This document shows, piece after piece, positions 46,949 through 57,390 of a DNA stretch of 64,000 bases. Every line of letters begins with the position of its first letter. The stretch's first letter is position 1. The notes beneath the pieces were generated by a model. It had not been told where the DNA came from. It did no database searches and worked only from the letters and a program-made list of their open reading frames with translations. The stretch is from Eleusine coracana subsp. coracana (taxonomy: Eukaryota; Streptophyta; Magnoliopsida; Poales; Poaceae): the NCBI GenBank assembly GCA_032690845.1, contig CM064417.1:27539833-27603832 (forward strand), given 5' to 3'. The translations under genes and the position numbers were made by a program.

Positions 46949-47645
46949 TAAGAAGAATTAATTTGGGTGGTTGAGAACCGTCCAAAACCTCCAATACATC
47001 CTTGAAAGATGAAAGTTGGCAGACCTGTATTACAACAACTTCAGACACTTCAGCGAGAACATGCAATATGCCTTGAATTACCACTGTTCTGCCCCACTAA
47101 GGAATAGCCATCCATTTGAGACCCCAATGTACTGAATAGGGTTAAACCTTTCTAACCAATCATATCCCAGTATCATATCAAAACACTTGAGGGAAAACCT
47201 TAAGGTCAGAATGGAAATTATAACCCTGAACTGACCAGAGAGCATGTCTGAGGTGAGTACAGCAGGAAACTGACTCTCCATTAGCAACATGAACTGAGAT
47301 GGTTCTTGCCAAGGGAACATTGCCACTCAATTCCTGAGCTACAGATGCACTCACAAAAGTATGAGAACTGCCAAAATCAACCAAGATAACAATGGTTTTA
47401 CCTTAAATAGTGCTCAACAATTTCATAGTTCAAGGAGCTTCAACCCCCAAATATGCCGCCTGTGAGAGTACCATTTGAAGCTGAGCAGAGTCATCAGACT
47501 GCAAAGATTCATCATACTTGATTGCATCACCAACATGGAATAACTCCCACATCTATTGCATAGCTTGCAGTTGAACTTGAGGAGGGCACTAGTGGCCATG
47601 TACCCACTTTTCTACACACATGTCATAGAGACCACGAGCCCTTCT
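46949..47645 (-). pseudogene. gypsy protease and gag zinc-knuckle remnant
   Basis: The protease part is seen at 47078-47400: VDFGSSHTFVSASVAQEL, with DFGSS at the active site, then DMILGYDWLERFNPI. Upstream on the minus strand (about 47560-47640) is a zinc-knuckle-like stretch with CVEKWVHGH. The rest of gag is cut off by the copia LTR at 47646. Confidence 0.8.
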
Positions 47646-49321
47646 TGTAAGCTTCATGACCATTGATATTAGATCCCCAATGTATGAATATTTTGGTGAT
47701 TAATAACAACTATGAAAATATGGATAATATCTATACAAGTGTTGTGTATACAGGGATCATCATATACTCTACTACAAACTCTATTGATGACAATTGCCTT
47801 GGCTGTTGATGACAATGCCCACAAGCATGGAGGCTTGATGAGCTTGATGGAGTCCAAGGGTTGATGGATATGAATCAAGGCTAAGTACAAGTTAGGACCA
47901 AGTGTTTGGAACACTTGTCTAGTTGTTAGGGCTTGAGTCAATAGGAAAAAACGGACTATGAAGAGGGTCTAGGTTATATCTCTTAGGTCACACTAGTTAG
48001 TGATGTGCATGGATGCTCCGTGAAATCACAAGGCACTAGGTGGCAGTGGAGAGACCAATGAACTATTTGATGAAGCCGGGAAACAAAGTCAAAAGGAGAC
48101 GATGAGTTTTAACTTCTAGAGATGGAGATCAGACATAGTGGTCTTAGAGACCAGATGGCCTGGTCATCAGCGGAGGAATTCCAAAAACATGCAAGTTAGC
48201 AAGAAATCTGTTGGCATAAAGACCCATAGAGACCGAACAGTCCAGTGTGCAGACCGGACGGTCCGGTTCGTGTGGTGGTGACTATAATAGAGAGGAAGCG
48301 TTTGTAACAGTTCTGTTTTCATGGAGGAACAGGGGAGACCGGACAGTCTGGTCTGTAGACTGGACTGTACGATCTGTATAGGATTCAGCCTAGGACAGAG
48401 AGCAATGGCTGTGAAAGGGCCGTTCAATGAAGATCGGACAGTCCGGTCAAGAGAAGAGAGCGGATTGTACGGTGTGTACGTCCAGAAGTGCTATTTTGTG
48501 GAAGAATGACTAGTTTGAGGTTGGAAGCCTATATAAATTCATTGCTGGGGTCTTGGAGACATTTCTTGGCCATTTGGATTGCTGGGAGCATCAGTAGGGA
48601 GCCAAGAGGAAAAGGGGAGAGCACTAGGAGGAGATATTGGATATCTTGAGAATGCTAGAGAAAGTAACTTGAGCATCCATACACATCTAAGGCTAGGGTG
48701 TTCTTGAGAGTGTGTTCTAGGCTGTTACTCCTGGTCTATGGTGGGACCTAAGCCGATTAGGCGTCGGTGATGAGCCTATCATGATCGGTTGTGAAGGTCA
48801 TCATAAGTTTATACATGGTTTGAGCTTGCTGCGAAAAGGAGCATCAATAGTGAGCGCCCGTGCCAGCTCGGGGAGTCTGACAAGTTCTCGAGGGAGGCGA
48901 GCTTGTGCCTTGGTGGTAGCGGTGATGCAACCGTGTCTTCACTCTAGGAGTGATTGCGGGCTCATGTGCGAGGATTCCACTTGGTGGCAGGAGGGACCGA
49001 CACGAGTGGTCCAACGAGTACTAGGGGAAGGCGCCATCCTTTCGATACCTTTGGAAAAAATCATGAATATTCCTTGACCCTTCTCTTTACTATCCCGTAA
49101 TTGTGTGCTACAGTTGATAGGTTGACTTGAGGCTTGCATAGGCTAGTGTGGCTTAGCTTCCACATCGCATTTAGCATGGACACTAGTATATGTAGGGTCT
49201 TGGTCTCCTAGAATTATTAGGTTGCAATGATTGGTAGTTTTGAGCGAGGAAATACAAGTGCTTGTCGGTTGTGGTCGGCTCACCGATTCACCCCCCTCTC
49301 GGTATGCCTTCGATCCTTACA
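47646..49321 (+). repeat. 5' LTR of a copia-type element
   Basis: The 1676-bp LTR starts TGTAAGCTTCATGACC and ends CGATCCTTACA (TGTAAG/CTTACA termini). It is followed by a primer-binding site TGGTATCAGAGC at 49329-49340, complementary to initiator methionine tRNA. A series of GACCGGAC/GTCCGGT motifs occurs at 48230-48490. A related LTR in opposite orientation is found at 49990-53559. Confidence 0.85.
48230..48490. repeat. GACCGGACGGTCCGGT motif cluster in the LTR
   Basis: At least six variants of GACCGGACNGTCCGGT, a near-perfect palindrome, occur within 260 bp of the LTR. The role is unknown; they could be protein-binding sites. Confidence 0.7.
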
Positions 49322-49340
49322 ATACAATTGGTATCAGAGC

Positions 49341-49989
49341 TATGTGCTCAACCTAGAGGCTTCACCGCCTTGAGTAAGGATGCGAGAAGAGATGGAGGTG
49401 TTCCCAAATTCAATGGTGAGGACTACAACTATTAGAAGGCTCGCATGCAAGCCTACCTTGAGTCCCTTGGTCCGGAGATATAGAGAGTGACCTATGAGGC
49501 AAATACGGAAGTTGATCCACTCAATTCTAATTACATTAAGCACAAACCTAAGGCCAAGAATGCTTTGTTTGCATACATCACTAAGGATATTTTTTCTAGA
49601 GTGGATGCTAGTTTGACAACACATAGTATTTGTAATAAAATCATTCATGAGGGCACTCATGATGTGAAGGAGGAGAAGTACTATATGCTCAAGAACAAGT
49701 ATGGTACCTTTGATAGATTGCCATATGAGAGAGCTAACTCTGGTTATTCTCATTTTTATGTGCTTGTTGAGGAGATCAACTCTCTTGGGGATCATTTCAA
49801 GCTCAAGCCGATTGAAGTGATGAGAAGATTTGTGAGGCTATTCAAAGACCCTAAGTATGAGTCCATCATCACCTACACCCTTCAAGGTGATCTTAAGAAA
49901 AAGAACATCCAAGAAGTACTTGGAAAGATCACTACGTTTGAGAGCTATCAGTTGGGTTTGGATGATCTTTAACCATCTAACCTAGCTCT
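49341..49989 (+). pseudogene. copia-type gag remnant
   Basis: The frame starting near 49378 includes GVPKFNGEDYNY, then a stop, then KARMQAYLESLGPEI, another stop, and an open run at 49487-49972 (KNALFAYITKDIFSRV; GDHFKLKPIEVMRRFVRLF). This is the gag (UBN2-like) domain of copia elements; both early stops are TAG where W (TGG) is expected. The gag is cut by a solo LTR at 49990; a few codons may continue at 53560-53690. Pol is absent. Confidence 0.75.
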
Positions 49990-50419
49990 TGTAAGGATCT
50001 AAGAGTCCAAGAGGGGGGTGGGATGGGGGGGGGGGGTGAATTGGACCGGTAATGTGGATCATCAACCCAATCAATTTCCACCAATTCTTCCACCTTCCTA
50101 ATTACAAATCCTATGTAGTTCTACCGAGCCAACACCCAAGCAATTCTAGTGATAGGATGCAATGCAAAAGCGGTGCCAAGCCAATCAACAAGCAAGCAAG
50201 CCCATGGCAGCCCTATCTCTACTTACACACAAGTGCGGAATTAAAGACGGTAAGTAAAGAGAGGTTTAGAGATTGCTCAATGATTTTTAGCCCGAGGTAT
50301 CGGGAGGATGGCGTCTCCCCCTAGTCCTCATTGGATCAACTCCCACCAGTATTGATCCCTCCCGCCACCCACCATGGAGTCCTTGCTCATAAGCCTGTAT
50401 CACTCCCGGAGTGACGGCG

Positions 50420-52071
50420 TGTTGACATCTGCTAAATCACACCAAATAAATAGATCTGGGCAAGGTGCCATAACTACCTATTGGTAGAACTCAAATATGG
50501 TTAGTGTGGGCAAGTTTAGTCCGCAAGCGCACGGACATCCCGTTGTAGCATTTCAATACTGGATTAGTCCAATGGCTGTTATTTATAGTTCTCCCAAGGG
50601 AAGGCGGTAGTCAAGAGATAGCATGTTCATAACCATATAACTAATAATATACCAAATTCATAGATAGGGGTAAGGATAATAAAGATAGTGGGTAGTGACA
50701 CACAGAACAATCCAACCTAACATTGACACAAAGCCTAGGTTAAGTGGGTTAAAGAGGAGTCTAGCTAGATCCTTATGTACTTCTATATTCGTGTGTATAG
50801 GTTAAACACATGGAACACATACAAGACTAGGTCCTATGCTAAGCCAGAACAGGGAGGATTACGCGCAGCAGGGCAGTCACCACATACAGGTTAACCCTAT
50901 ACTAGGACACGTGACACTAGGGCTATTAAGTCCCTATGCTAGTCGTAAAGTCAATCCTGTTCATGGGAGCAAACAAATATTCATGGCTATTTACAAATCT
51001 AAGCACCACGCTTACATTGCTAAATAATACTCTCAATCTCCATGGGACTTTGACCCTTCGGATCACCAAGTCTAGAATAAGAGTACACCTAACCTTGACC
51101 CAATGGATCAACAAGTAAAGGGCTAGGACATGCATAGCTTTAACCCTACGGATTAACAAGCTAAAATCTATAGCGCACATAACTCTAACCCTACGGATTA
51201 ACAAGTCATGGACTAAAGCATATCTATCCACAATATGCATTGCATGAGTATAAGGACATAGGTTGACTAGCATAGGTATGTGAAGCATATAATAACCTGA
51301 CATGACTAGGCAATAACCATATACAAAGCACATGACTATCACACTAGTACAAAGATAAGGCATATGGAATAAAGAAGATAATAATATTAATAAAAGGAAT
51401 AAGTCTTACAAGAGAGGACTAGAGTAGAACTAACCCGAAAGCTCTCCAAGACTAGGTTGAGGACCTCAAGACAACTCTCCTCTCTCCTAAACTCCATTAA
51501 AACCTAGAGACTAAATGTATTGTTAGAGAATGGATTCTTCTTGGTGTGTGTTGAGGAGTGAGCCACACCCTTTTATTTATAGGGGGTCCAAAGGCGGTTC
51601 TGAGGTTGGTAACTCCCGCCCTAAAGGGGACAACTGCCTTTGGAGAGTCGGTGGGAAACTGCCATAGGAAGGTGGGCCTTATTGGGACTACTCCTTGTTC
51701 GGCCGAACTGGGCTGTTCGGCCGAACAGGGGTGGGGCCTAGTGCCCCCCCTGGCAGTTCTAGCACACTGGTGGGTGGCCCCCTTTGACTCCTCCACTGCT
51801 TAGGCCTTCTATATGTTGGTTTGGTATTGCAGGTGGGCCATTTGATCCGCAGGAATCCCTGTTGGCAAGCTCTGATTGGCCGGAGGTGTGCTTTCTCAGA
51901 TCTTGCTCCATTTTCTCGAATCCTTTTATACATATTCTCTGCATGCACATAAATCTCTAAGGACAAGTGGAATCTTATTAATCCTAGCTAACATGCGTGT
52001 ATTAAATGTTTAGTATTCCCTTATTTGTGGCTATATTGACGGTCGAAATTGGTATTTAACGACTGTCAACA
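50420..52071 (-). mobile_element. Solo LTR (Athila/Tat-like family) nested in the solo LTR
   Basis: TGTTGACATCTGC and GACTGTCAACA mark the ends (TGTTGAC/GTCAACA). The sequence at 51540-51960 is the inverted counterpart of 60250-60640, including a TATA-like stretch and TTCGGCCGAACAG-type motifs. Flanks CGGCG and TGGCA differ only by two transitions at CpG sites, so they are a decayed 5-bp duplication. No primer site or coding region is attached. Confidence 0.78.
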
Positions 52072-52559
52072 TGGCATGGTTACGTGACCACTACTCATTG
52101 ACTCCTCGAGCATAATCCTGCCTCCCTCAAGGACTTGCTGTACTCCCGGAGTGCACGCATGGGCGCTCACTCACGATACTCCTTTCAAATGTGAGCTCAA
52201 ACCTTGTACAGACTTGTCACGGCCTTCACAACACGTCACGATACAATAGGCTCGATCACCGACACCTAACCGGTCTAGGCCTTGTCATAGACCAAGAGTA
52301 ACAACACTAATCCTCTCTACAACCACTCCTAGGCTAGAGACATGACATGCTCTTGTGTTACTCTCCAAGACACTCAAATATTGCTCCAATCTTTGCTCTA
52401 GTGTCTCCTCTTCTCCTCTTGGCTCTCCTAAGTTTGCCCAGCTATCCAAATGGCCAAGAGAGGTATGAAATACACCAGCAACAGCTATATAGTCTCCAAC
52501 TAGTCCACTAGCCATTGCCAAAAAGCTGGTGAAACTAAGAACCAATCGCCATAATATCA

Positions 52560-53100
52560 TATAGTACGGCGACCTCTGAGTATAGTTACCGTATAATACA
52601 GTGACCTCCACTCAACGATACGGTGACCTCTGATCTCCAGTGCTTCTTTGTGCACAAATCCTCTAGGTCACTGTACCTTATGGCAGCATCGCCGTCAGGT
52701 CTCAAGAGAGTACCAGAAATCGATCACTTCAACTCCTCAGATCATCATATCCTACGAGGACTTCATCATAACATCAATGGCACCACTTGAGTTCTGGCCA
52801 CTTCCTTCTCATCCTCAGGTTACCGTACCTTACGGCGACCTCGCCGTATGGTCTCTAGGGAGTACAAGAAAACAGCCTCCTTCTCCTTGACTCGTTGTAT
52901 CTTACGGTGACCTCACCGTATCTTACGGCGACCTCCATTCCAGAGTCTCTGCCCCTTCTGTACAACTGTTGGCATTCATCATACATTATGGTGACTTAAC
53001 CTCTGCACCATATGGCGATACACACATACCTGCGTCTATAGGAGCATTTCTCAATGGATCGTACGGCGACCTCGTCATACCTTACAGTGACTTGTCCTGA
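52560..53100. repeat. TACGGCGACCTC motif cluster in the solo LTR
   Basis: About ten variants of TACGGCGACCTC or TACGGTGACCTC, some extended to palindromes with CGCCGTA, occur in 540 bp. The cluster occupies the same part of the LTR as the GACCGGAC cluster of the related LTR at 47646-49321. Confidence 0.7.
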
Positions 53101-53689
53101 ATCTGAAACTTGCTGTCCTCTTGACTCGTCTCCAAGCTTCCAAGGCTTGACCAATCCTTGTCCACTGGCACTCTAGGAATCTTAGATCTTTACTTGAGCA
53201 TCCCTACACTCTAACCCTAGAGAAGCCTAAGAGAATGACTCATGCCCTCTTGATAGTCTGGTTTTTCTTATGGACTCATGCCTACACACTAGCCAAGTGA
53301 TCACACACACTAGGACCTAGCTGTCCTTAGCCTTGATCCATCTCCATCACCGCGACTCTCCATTGAGATATCCATGGCACTCCACCAAGTCGTCCATTGG
53401 TCATCAAGGTGACACTCACCATGTTCATGTTTGAGTTAATAGTTTGTTCTACATCGACAACACTGGATGTAGACATTAGTAACCATTTCATGTTGTTACT
53501 CAATCACCAAAAGATTCATACCTTAGGGTTTTCAAACACCAATGGTCATGAAGCTTACAACTCTCTACAGTCAGCTGGAAAAGAAGAGTTTTCTTGAATA
53601 AGGTCTAGGATAGCTCTTCTGTTCTAGTTCAACCAAGGACAACAAGATAATTGTGGCTTTTGGTAGAGAGGATTCCTAACAAGTATAAG

Positions 53690-54393
53690 GTCCTAATCAA
53701 GGTAAGAGTACTACTAGGTTGCTTGCATTGGACATCCGGTTTCCCCTGCTTCCATAGTGCGATTCCGGTCAAGAGTCTACTGCGTAGCCGAATATGGAGG
53801 ATTTCAAAGAACAAATAGGGATGTCACCACCTACTACCTACCTCAACACAATCCATGGACTACGCGATAAACAAATGTAACCTACGGCCTAGACACCACG
53901 TCTATGCTTTCAATTACTCCCATAATCTCTAGCTACGATGATATAAGACTAATGTATCTAAATAAATAGAGCGTTGAGCGCAAAGCAACTAAGTATAAAT
54001 CTTACTTAAAAAGGAAACTTAAATAACAAGAAAGGAATCACGAAGACTTACTAAATATAGCAAGCATCCGTTGAGGTATAAGCGTGGAGAAGAAGTGGAC
54101 AAGCCCACTCCTCCTCCGGACTTCCGCTCACTCTCTCCCTATTTTCTAAATGCTTTGGCAGCATTGAGCCTTATGGAAATAAAGCACTAAACTCTAATCT
54201 TGTGGTGTGTGGAGAGTGGAGCCTCTCCCCTTCATTTGTAGAGCTCAAAGGCAGTTCCAGAGGTGGTAACTGCCGCCCGAATCGGGGCAACCAACCTTGG
54301 AAAGGCGGTACTGAGCGACACGTGGAACCGGGGCAGTCAACCTTGGAAAGGCGGCACTAGAAATATTACTATCCCCGACAACGGCGCCAGAAA
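53690..54393 (-). mobile_element. Truncated minus-strand LTR with primer site
   Basis: 53715-53860 is the inverted counterpart of 54690-54830. 54373-54389 reads CCCCGACAACGGCGCCA, the reverse complement of a TGGCGCC primer site (Asp tRNA type). On the minus strand the order is LTR end (54398), primer site, then mid-LTR sequence, so the whole coding region has been deleted. A near-repeat of GGGGCAACCAACCTTGGAAA occurs twice near 54290 and 54335. Confidence 0.6.
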
Positions 54394-54397
54394 TGCT

Positions 54398-55247
54398 TGT
54401 TGACATTTGCTAAGTCACACTAAATAAATCACCTCTGACAGTGATGTCAGAAATAGTCTATTTTGGCACCTTAGTGTCAATTAGGTAACATCCGCAAGCG
54501 CACTGATAATACCGTTGTAGCATTTCACCATGGGAGTAATCCAATGGTTGTCATTTATAGTTCTCCCATGTGCTTGGTGTAATGTGATTACTCCTTTTCT
54601 GATCCATCGCTAGGGGATTAGGGGTATTATTCTAGATATGTAAGCGTGGTGCTTAGATCAATAGAATACATTTTTTGTCATGTAGCTCACAGGTTTCTAG
54701 GGGTAGGCAGTAGGTGGTGACAACCCTATCTGTCCTTTGAAATCCCCCATGTTCAGCTATGCAATAGGCTCTTGGCCGGAATCATACTGTGGATGCAGGG
54801 AAAAACCGGATGCCCAGGGTGTGATGATCTTATTGTCTTGCATTGTCTGTGTATATATATAATAGTATATAATGTAGACTATATAACTATATAAAAGCAA
54901 CATAGAAACTTAGCTCTTTCTTTGTTCTTCTCCATTAGACTAATATTTATTTATCTTGAGTATGCTATCTGTATGTCCACTACCATGTTTATCATTATCT
55001 TTACCCCTGTGAGAACTTTGTCTTATAATCCAATGCACAATATTTAGAGCATGGTAATTACTCTGTTCAATCCCTCGCCTTCCATTAGGATAAAACAAAT
55101 ACGATACCTTGAATACTTCCGAGTGAAATGCTACAATGGTATTCTCCGTGCGCTTGCGGACTCTTTGCATTCATTAAAGATTACCAATATACATGTGAAG
55201 GCTTCGTTGCTAAGGCAACTTAGTGACGACACTAAGAAATGTCAACA
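54398..55247. repeat. Two LTR ends joined in inverted orientation
   Basis: Both ends are the 3' end of the same LTR type. The left reads TGTTGACATTTGC (minus orientation); the right ends GAAATGTCAACA (plus orientation). Each is followed outward by AGCATTTC and a TGGCGCC primer site. CCGCAAGCGCAC plus TTGTAGCATTTCAC occurs on both sides, inverted. The switch of orientation lies between about 54560 and 54640. The right part belongs to the gag-protease element that follows. Confidence 0.65.
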
Positions 55248-55255
55248 AGCATTTC

Positions 55256-55273
55256 TGGCGCCATTGTCGATGA
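55256..55273 (+). other. Primer-binding site of the Athila/Tat-like element
   Basis: TGGCGCCATTGTCGATGA lies nine bases after the LTR end. It matches the Asp-tRNA-type primer site used by many plant gypsy elements, with a few substitutions. Confidence 0.75.
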
Positions 55274-55399
55274 AGGAAAATTGATCGAAAGAATTACCTA
55301 TGTTCTATTCTTGCACATGAGATTATTTGGCATTCGCCCAAACAGGCTAAACTTGTCTATTTTCTACTTTTGTGTGAAAACAGGGTAGTGCACGACCGG

Positions 55400-57390
55400 C
55401 TTCGCCTTGCCTGAAAATTATATTGAAGACCCCGAACAACACTTAGAGAGGGATACGTGCACATCCTGTCCCTCCTCAGAAGTTTGTGTCTGCAAGTGAA
55501 CCAGTCATCTCCGCACCATCAAGCTTCAAGGTCATGGCCTAGAAGAGTGTTCGTGATTTCTCCGCTCCCTCGGCATCCAACATTCCTGTTGCACCCAACA
55601 TCATAGGAGATGCGAATTTCGAGATCAAGACGGGTGTCATTACCATGGTGCAGGCCAGCCCATTCTGTTGGAAGGCCAATGAGGATGCCAGCGCCCATCT
55701 GCAATAGTTCCTAGAGATTTGCAACACCTTTAAGATGAAGGACATCTCTCAAGACGCCATTTGTCTTCGTCTATTTTCGTTCTCCCTCTTGGGAAGGGCA
55801 AAACAGTGGTTCTATGCAAGCAAGGATGCTGTCAATACCTAACAAAAGTGTTCAAAGGCGTTCCTCGCCAAGTTCTTCCCGTTGGTCAAAATGAATGCCC
55901 TTCGCGGGAGAATTTCAAACTTTCAGTAGGAGTCCAAGGAGTCTATCTCCAAGGCTTAAGGGAGGCTATAAGAATACATTGCTGCCTGTCCTCATCATGG
56001 GATGGATGAATGGCATATCATCCAAAACTTCTACAATGGGCTGACTCCATTAGCTCGTGATCATATTGATGCTGCTGCGAGAGGAGCTTTCTTCTCACTG
56101 ACGGGTCAAAAGGCTAAGGAACTTATTGAGAAGATGGTCTCCAACCAAGGATGGAGTGAAGATCGTCTTCACTCGCGCCAGCGAAGCATGCATGCCGTTA
56201 AGGAGGTGGACATGCTAGTCGCTAAAATGGACCTCCTCATAAAGAAGATGGACGAACAAGCCAAAAGATATGAAGTTGGTACCGTCAATGCGTTAGATGC
56301 TCGCATGACATGCGAGGTCTGCGGCAACATGGGTCACTGGGCAATGACTGCCCTGAGACTTGTGAGGACGTGTTGTACATGAACAACAACAACAACAACG
56401 ACTATCATCCACAAGGTGGGAACAGGTTGAACCAACCATGCCCATATTATCAAGGAGGTAACAACTTTAACTCTTCCAACAATCAACCCTCCCTTAAAGA
56501 TCTTGTCTTAGGCTAGGCTAAAATTAGTGAAAACTCCACAAAAAAGCTTGCAACCAATGACAAGACTTTAGAAATTGTTCATGCTAAGTTAGAAGGTCTT
56601 GCTTCTTGCTTTAAAAATTCACTTAGCTTTAATAAAATGCTAGAAACCCAACTAGCCCAGCTAGCTGCTGCTGTTCCTCCATCAGAGTCGGGGAAGATTC
56701 CGGGGCAACCCGAGTCTCCCACTGAAAATGTTATTATGGTGACCAGGAGAGGGGGTAAGAGCACTCGGGATCCGCCATATCCTAACACTGCAGGGAAGGA
56801 TAAGGAAGAAGAGAAGGAAGTACCTTCAAGCAAAGAAGATCCAGGGTGCCCACGATCGCTTGCTCAATCGAGGATCAGAAGTTCGACCACGCCCTGTGCG
56901 ACCTTGGTGCAAGCGTGAGCATGATGCCCAAGGCGATCTTTGAGAAATTACACTACACAGCTCTATCCCCTGCGCTGATGCAGCTTCAGATGGCCCATTC
57001 ATCGGTCCGCTATCCTGAGGGGATTGCAGAAGATGTTTCAGTGAAAATCTAGGATTGCTTCATCCCTATGGATTTTGTGGTGCTCGACATGGATGTTGAG
57101 AAGGAAACACCGCTCATTCTTGGGTGCCCATTTGTAAGCACCATAGATGCACACATTGCTATTGGGGCCGGAGAAATCCGTTTCCTCATCAATGGGAAAG
57201 AGGAGAGGTTTGATTTTCGGCCAAGAAGAGAGCAGTGCTCAATGATCAAGATTAAGTACGGGTCGAACCTAAAGAATATTTAAGAGGTCGAAGTAACACC
57301 CCCGAAGAAGGAGAGCCTCATTCTCTACATGAAGAAGATCATGGCTAAGGAGGTGCCATATCGTTTCGAGAAGAAAAACCCGCCTACTGT
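55400..57390 (+). pseudogene. Athila/Tat-like gag and protease remnant
   Basis: Gag includes FEIKTGVITMVQASPFCW, GLTPLARDHIDAAARGAFFS and a zinc knuckle CEVCGNMGH that is broken by a one-base shift before GNDCPETCED. After an Asn-rich stretch (near 56380) comes a coiled segment, then TRRGGKSTRDPPYP. The protease is at 56846-57288 (HALCDLGASVSMMPKAIFEK, with DLGAS at the active site; LILGCPFVSTIDAHI). Stops and shifts interrupt it. Reverse transcriptase and integrase are missing: the sequence jumps to another element near 57390. Confidence 0.82.

Larger units (their letters stand above)
37212..47645 (-). mobile_element. Ty3/gypsy retrotransposon, host of two nested insertions
   Basis: Reading leftward: zinc knuckle and protease (47645-46949), a Helitron, reverse transcriptase N-part (42770-42400), a plus-strand gypsy remnant, RNase H (39360-38660), integrase (38500-37519), 3' LTR (37518-37212). 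The 5' LTR and most of gag are missing; the element stops where the copia LTR begins at 47646. Gene order PR-RT-RH-IN identifies Ty3/gypsy. Many stops and frameshifts are present. About 600 bp of the reverse transcriptase core are absent at the site of the inner gypsy element. Confidence 0.88.
49990..53559 (-). mobile_element. Solo LTR related to the copia LTR, itself interrupted
   Basis: On the minus strand it starts TGTAAGCTTCATGACCATTG (53559 leftward), like the LTR at 47646, and ends GATCCTTACA (at 49990). Without the inserted LTR at 50420-52071 it is about 1.9 kb. Flanks GCTCT (49985-49989) and ACTCT (53560-53564) are a 5-bp duplication with one transition. No internal region is attached, so it is a solo LTR. 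Poly-G near 50020 is part of it. Confidence 0.78.
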
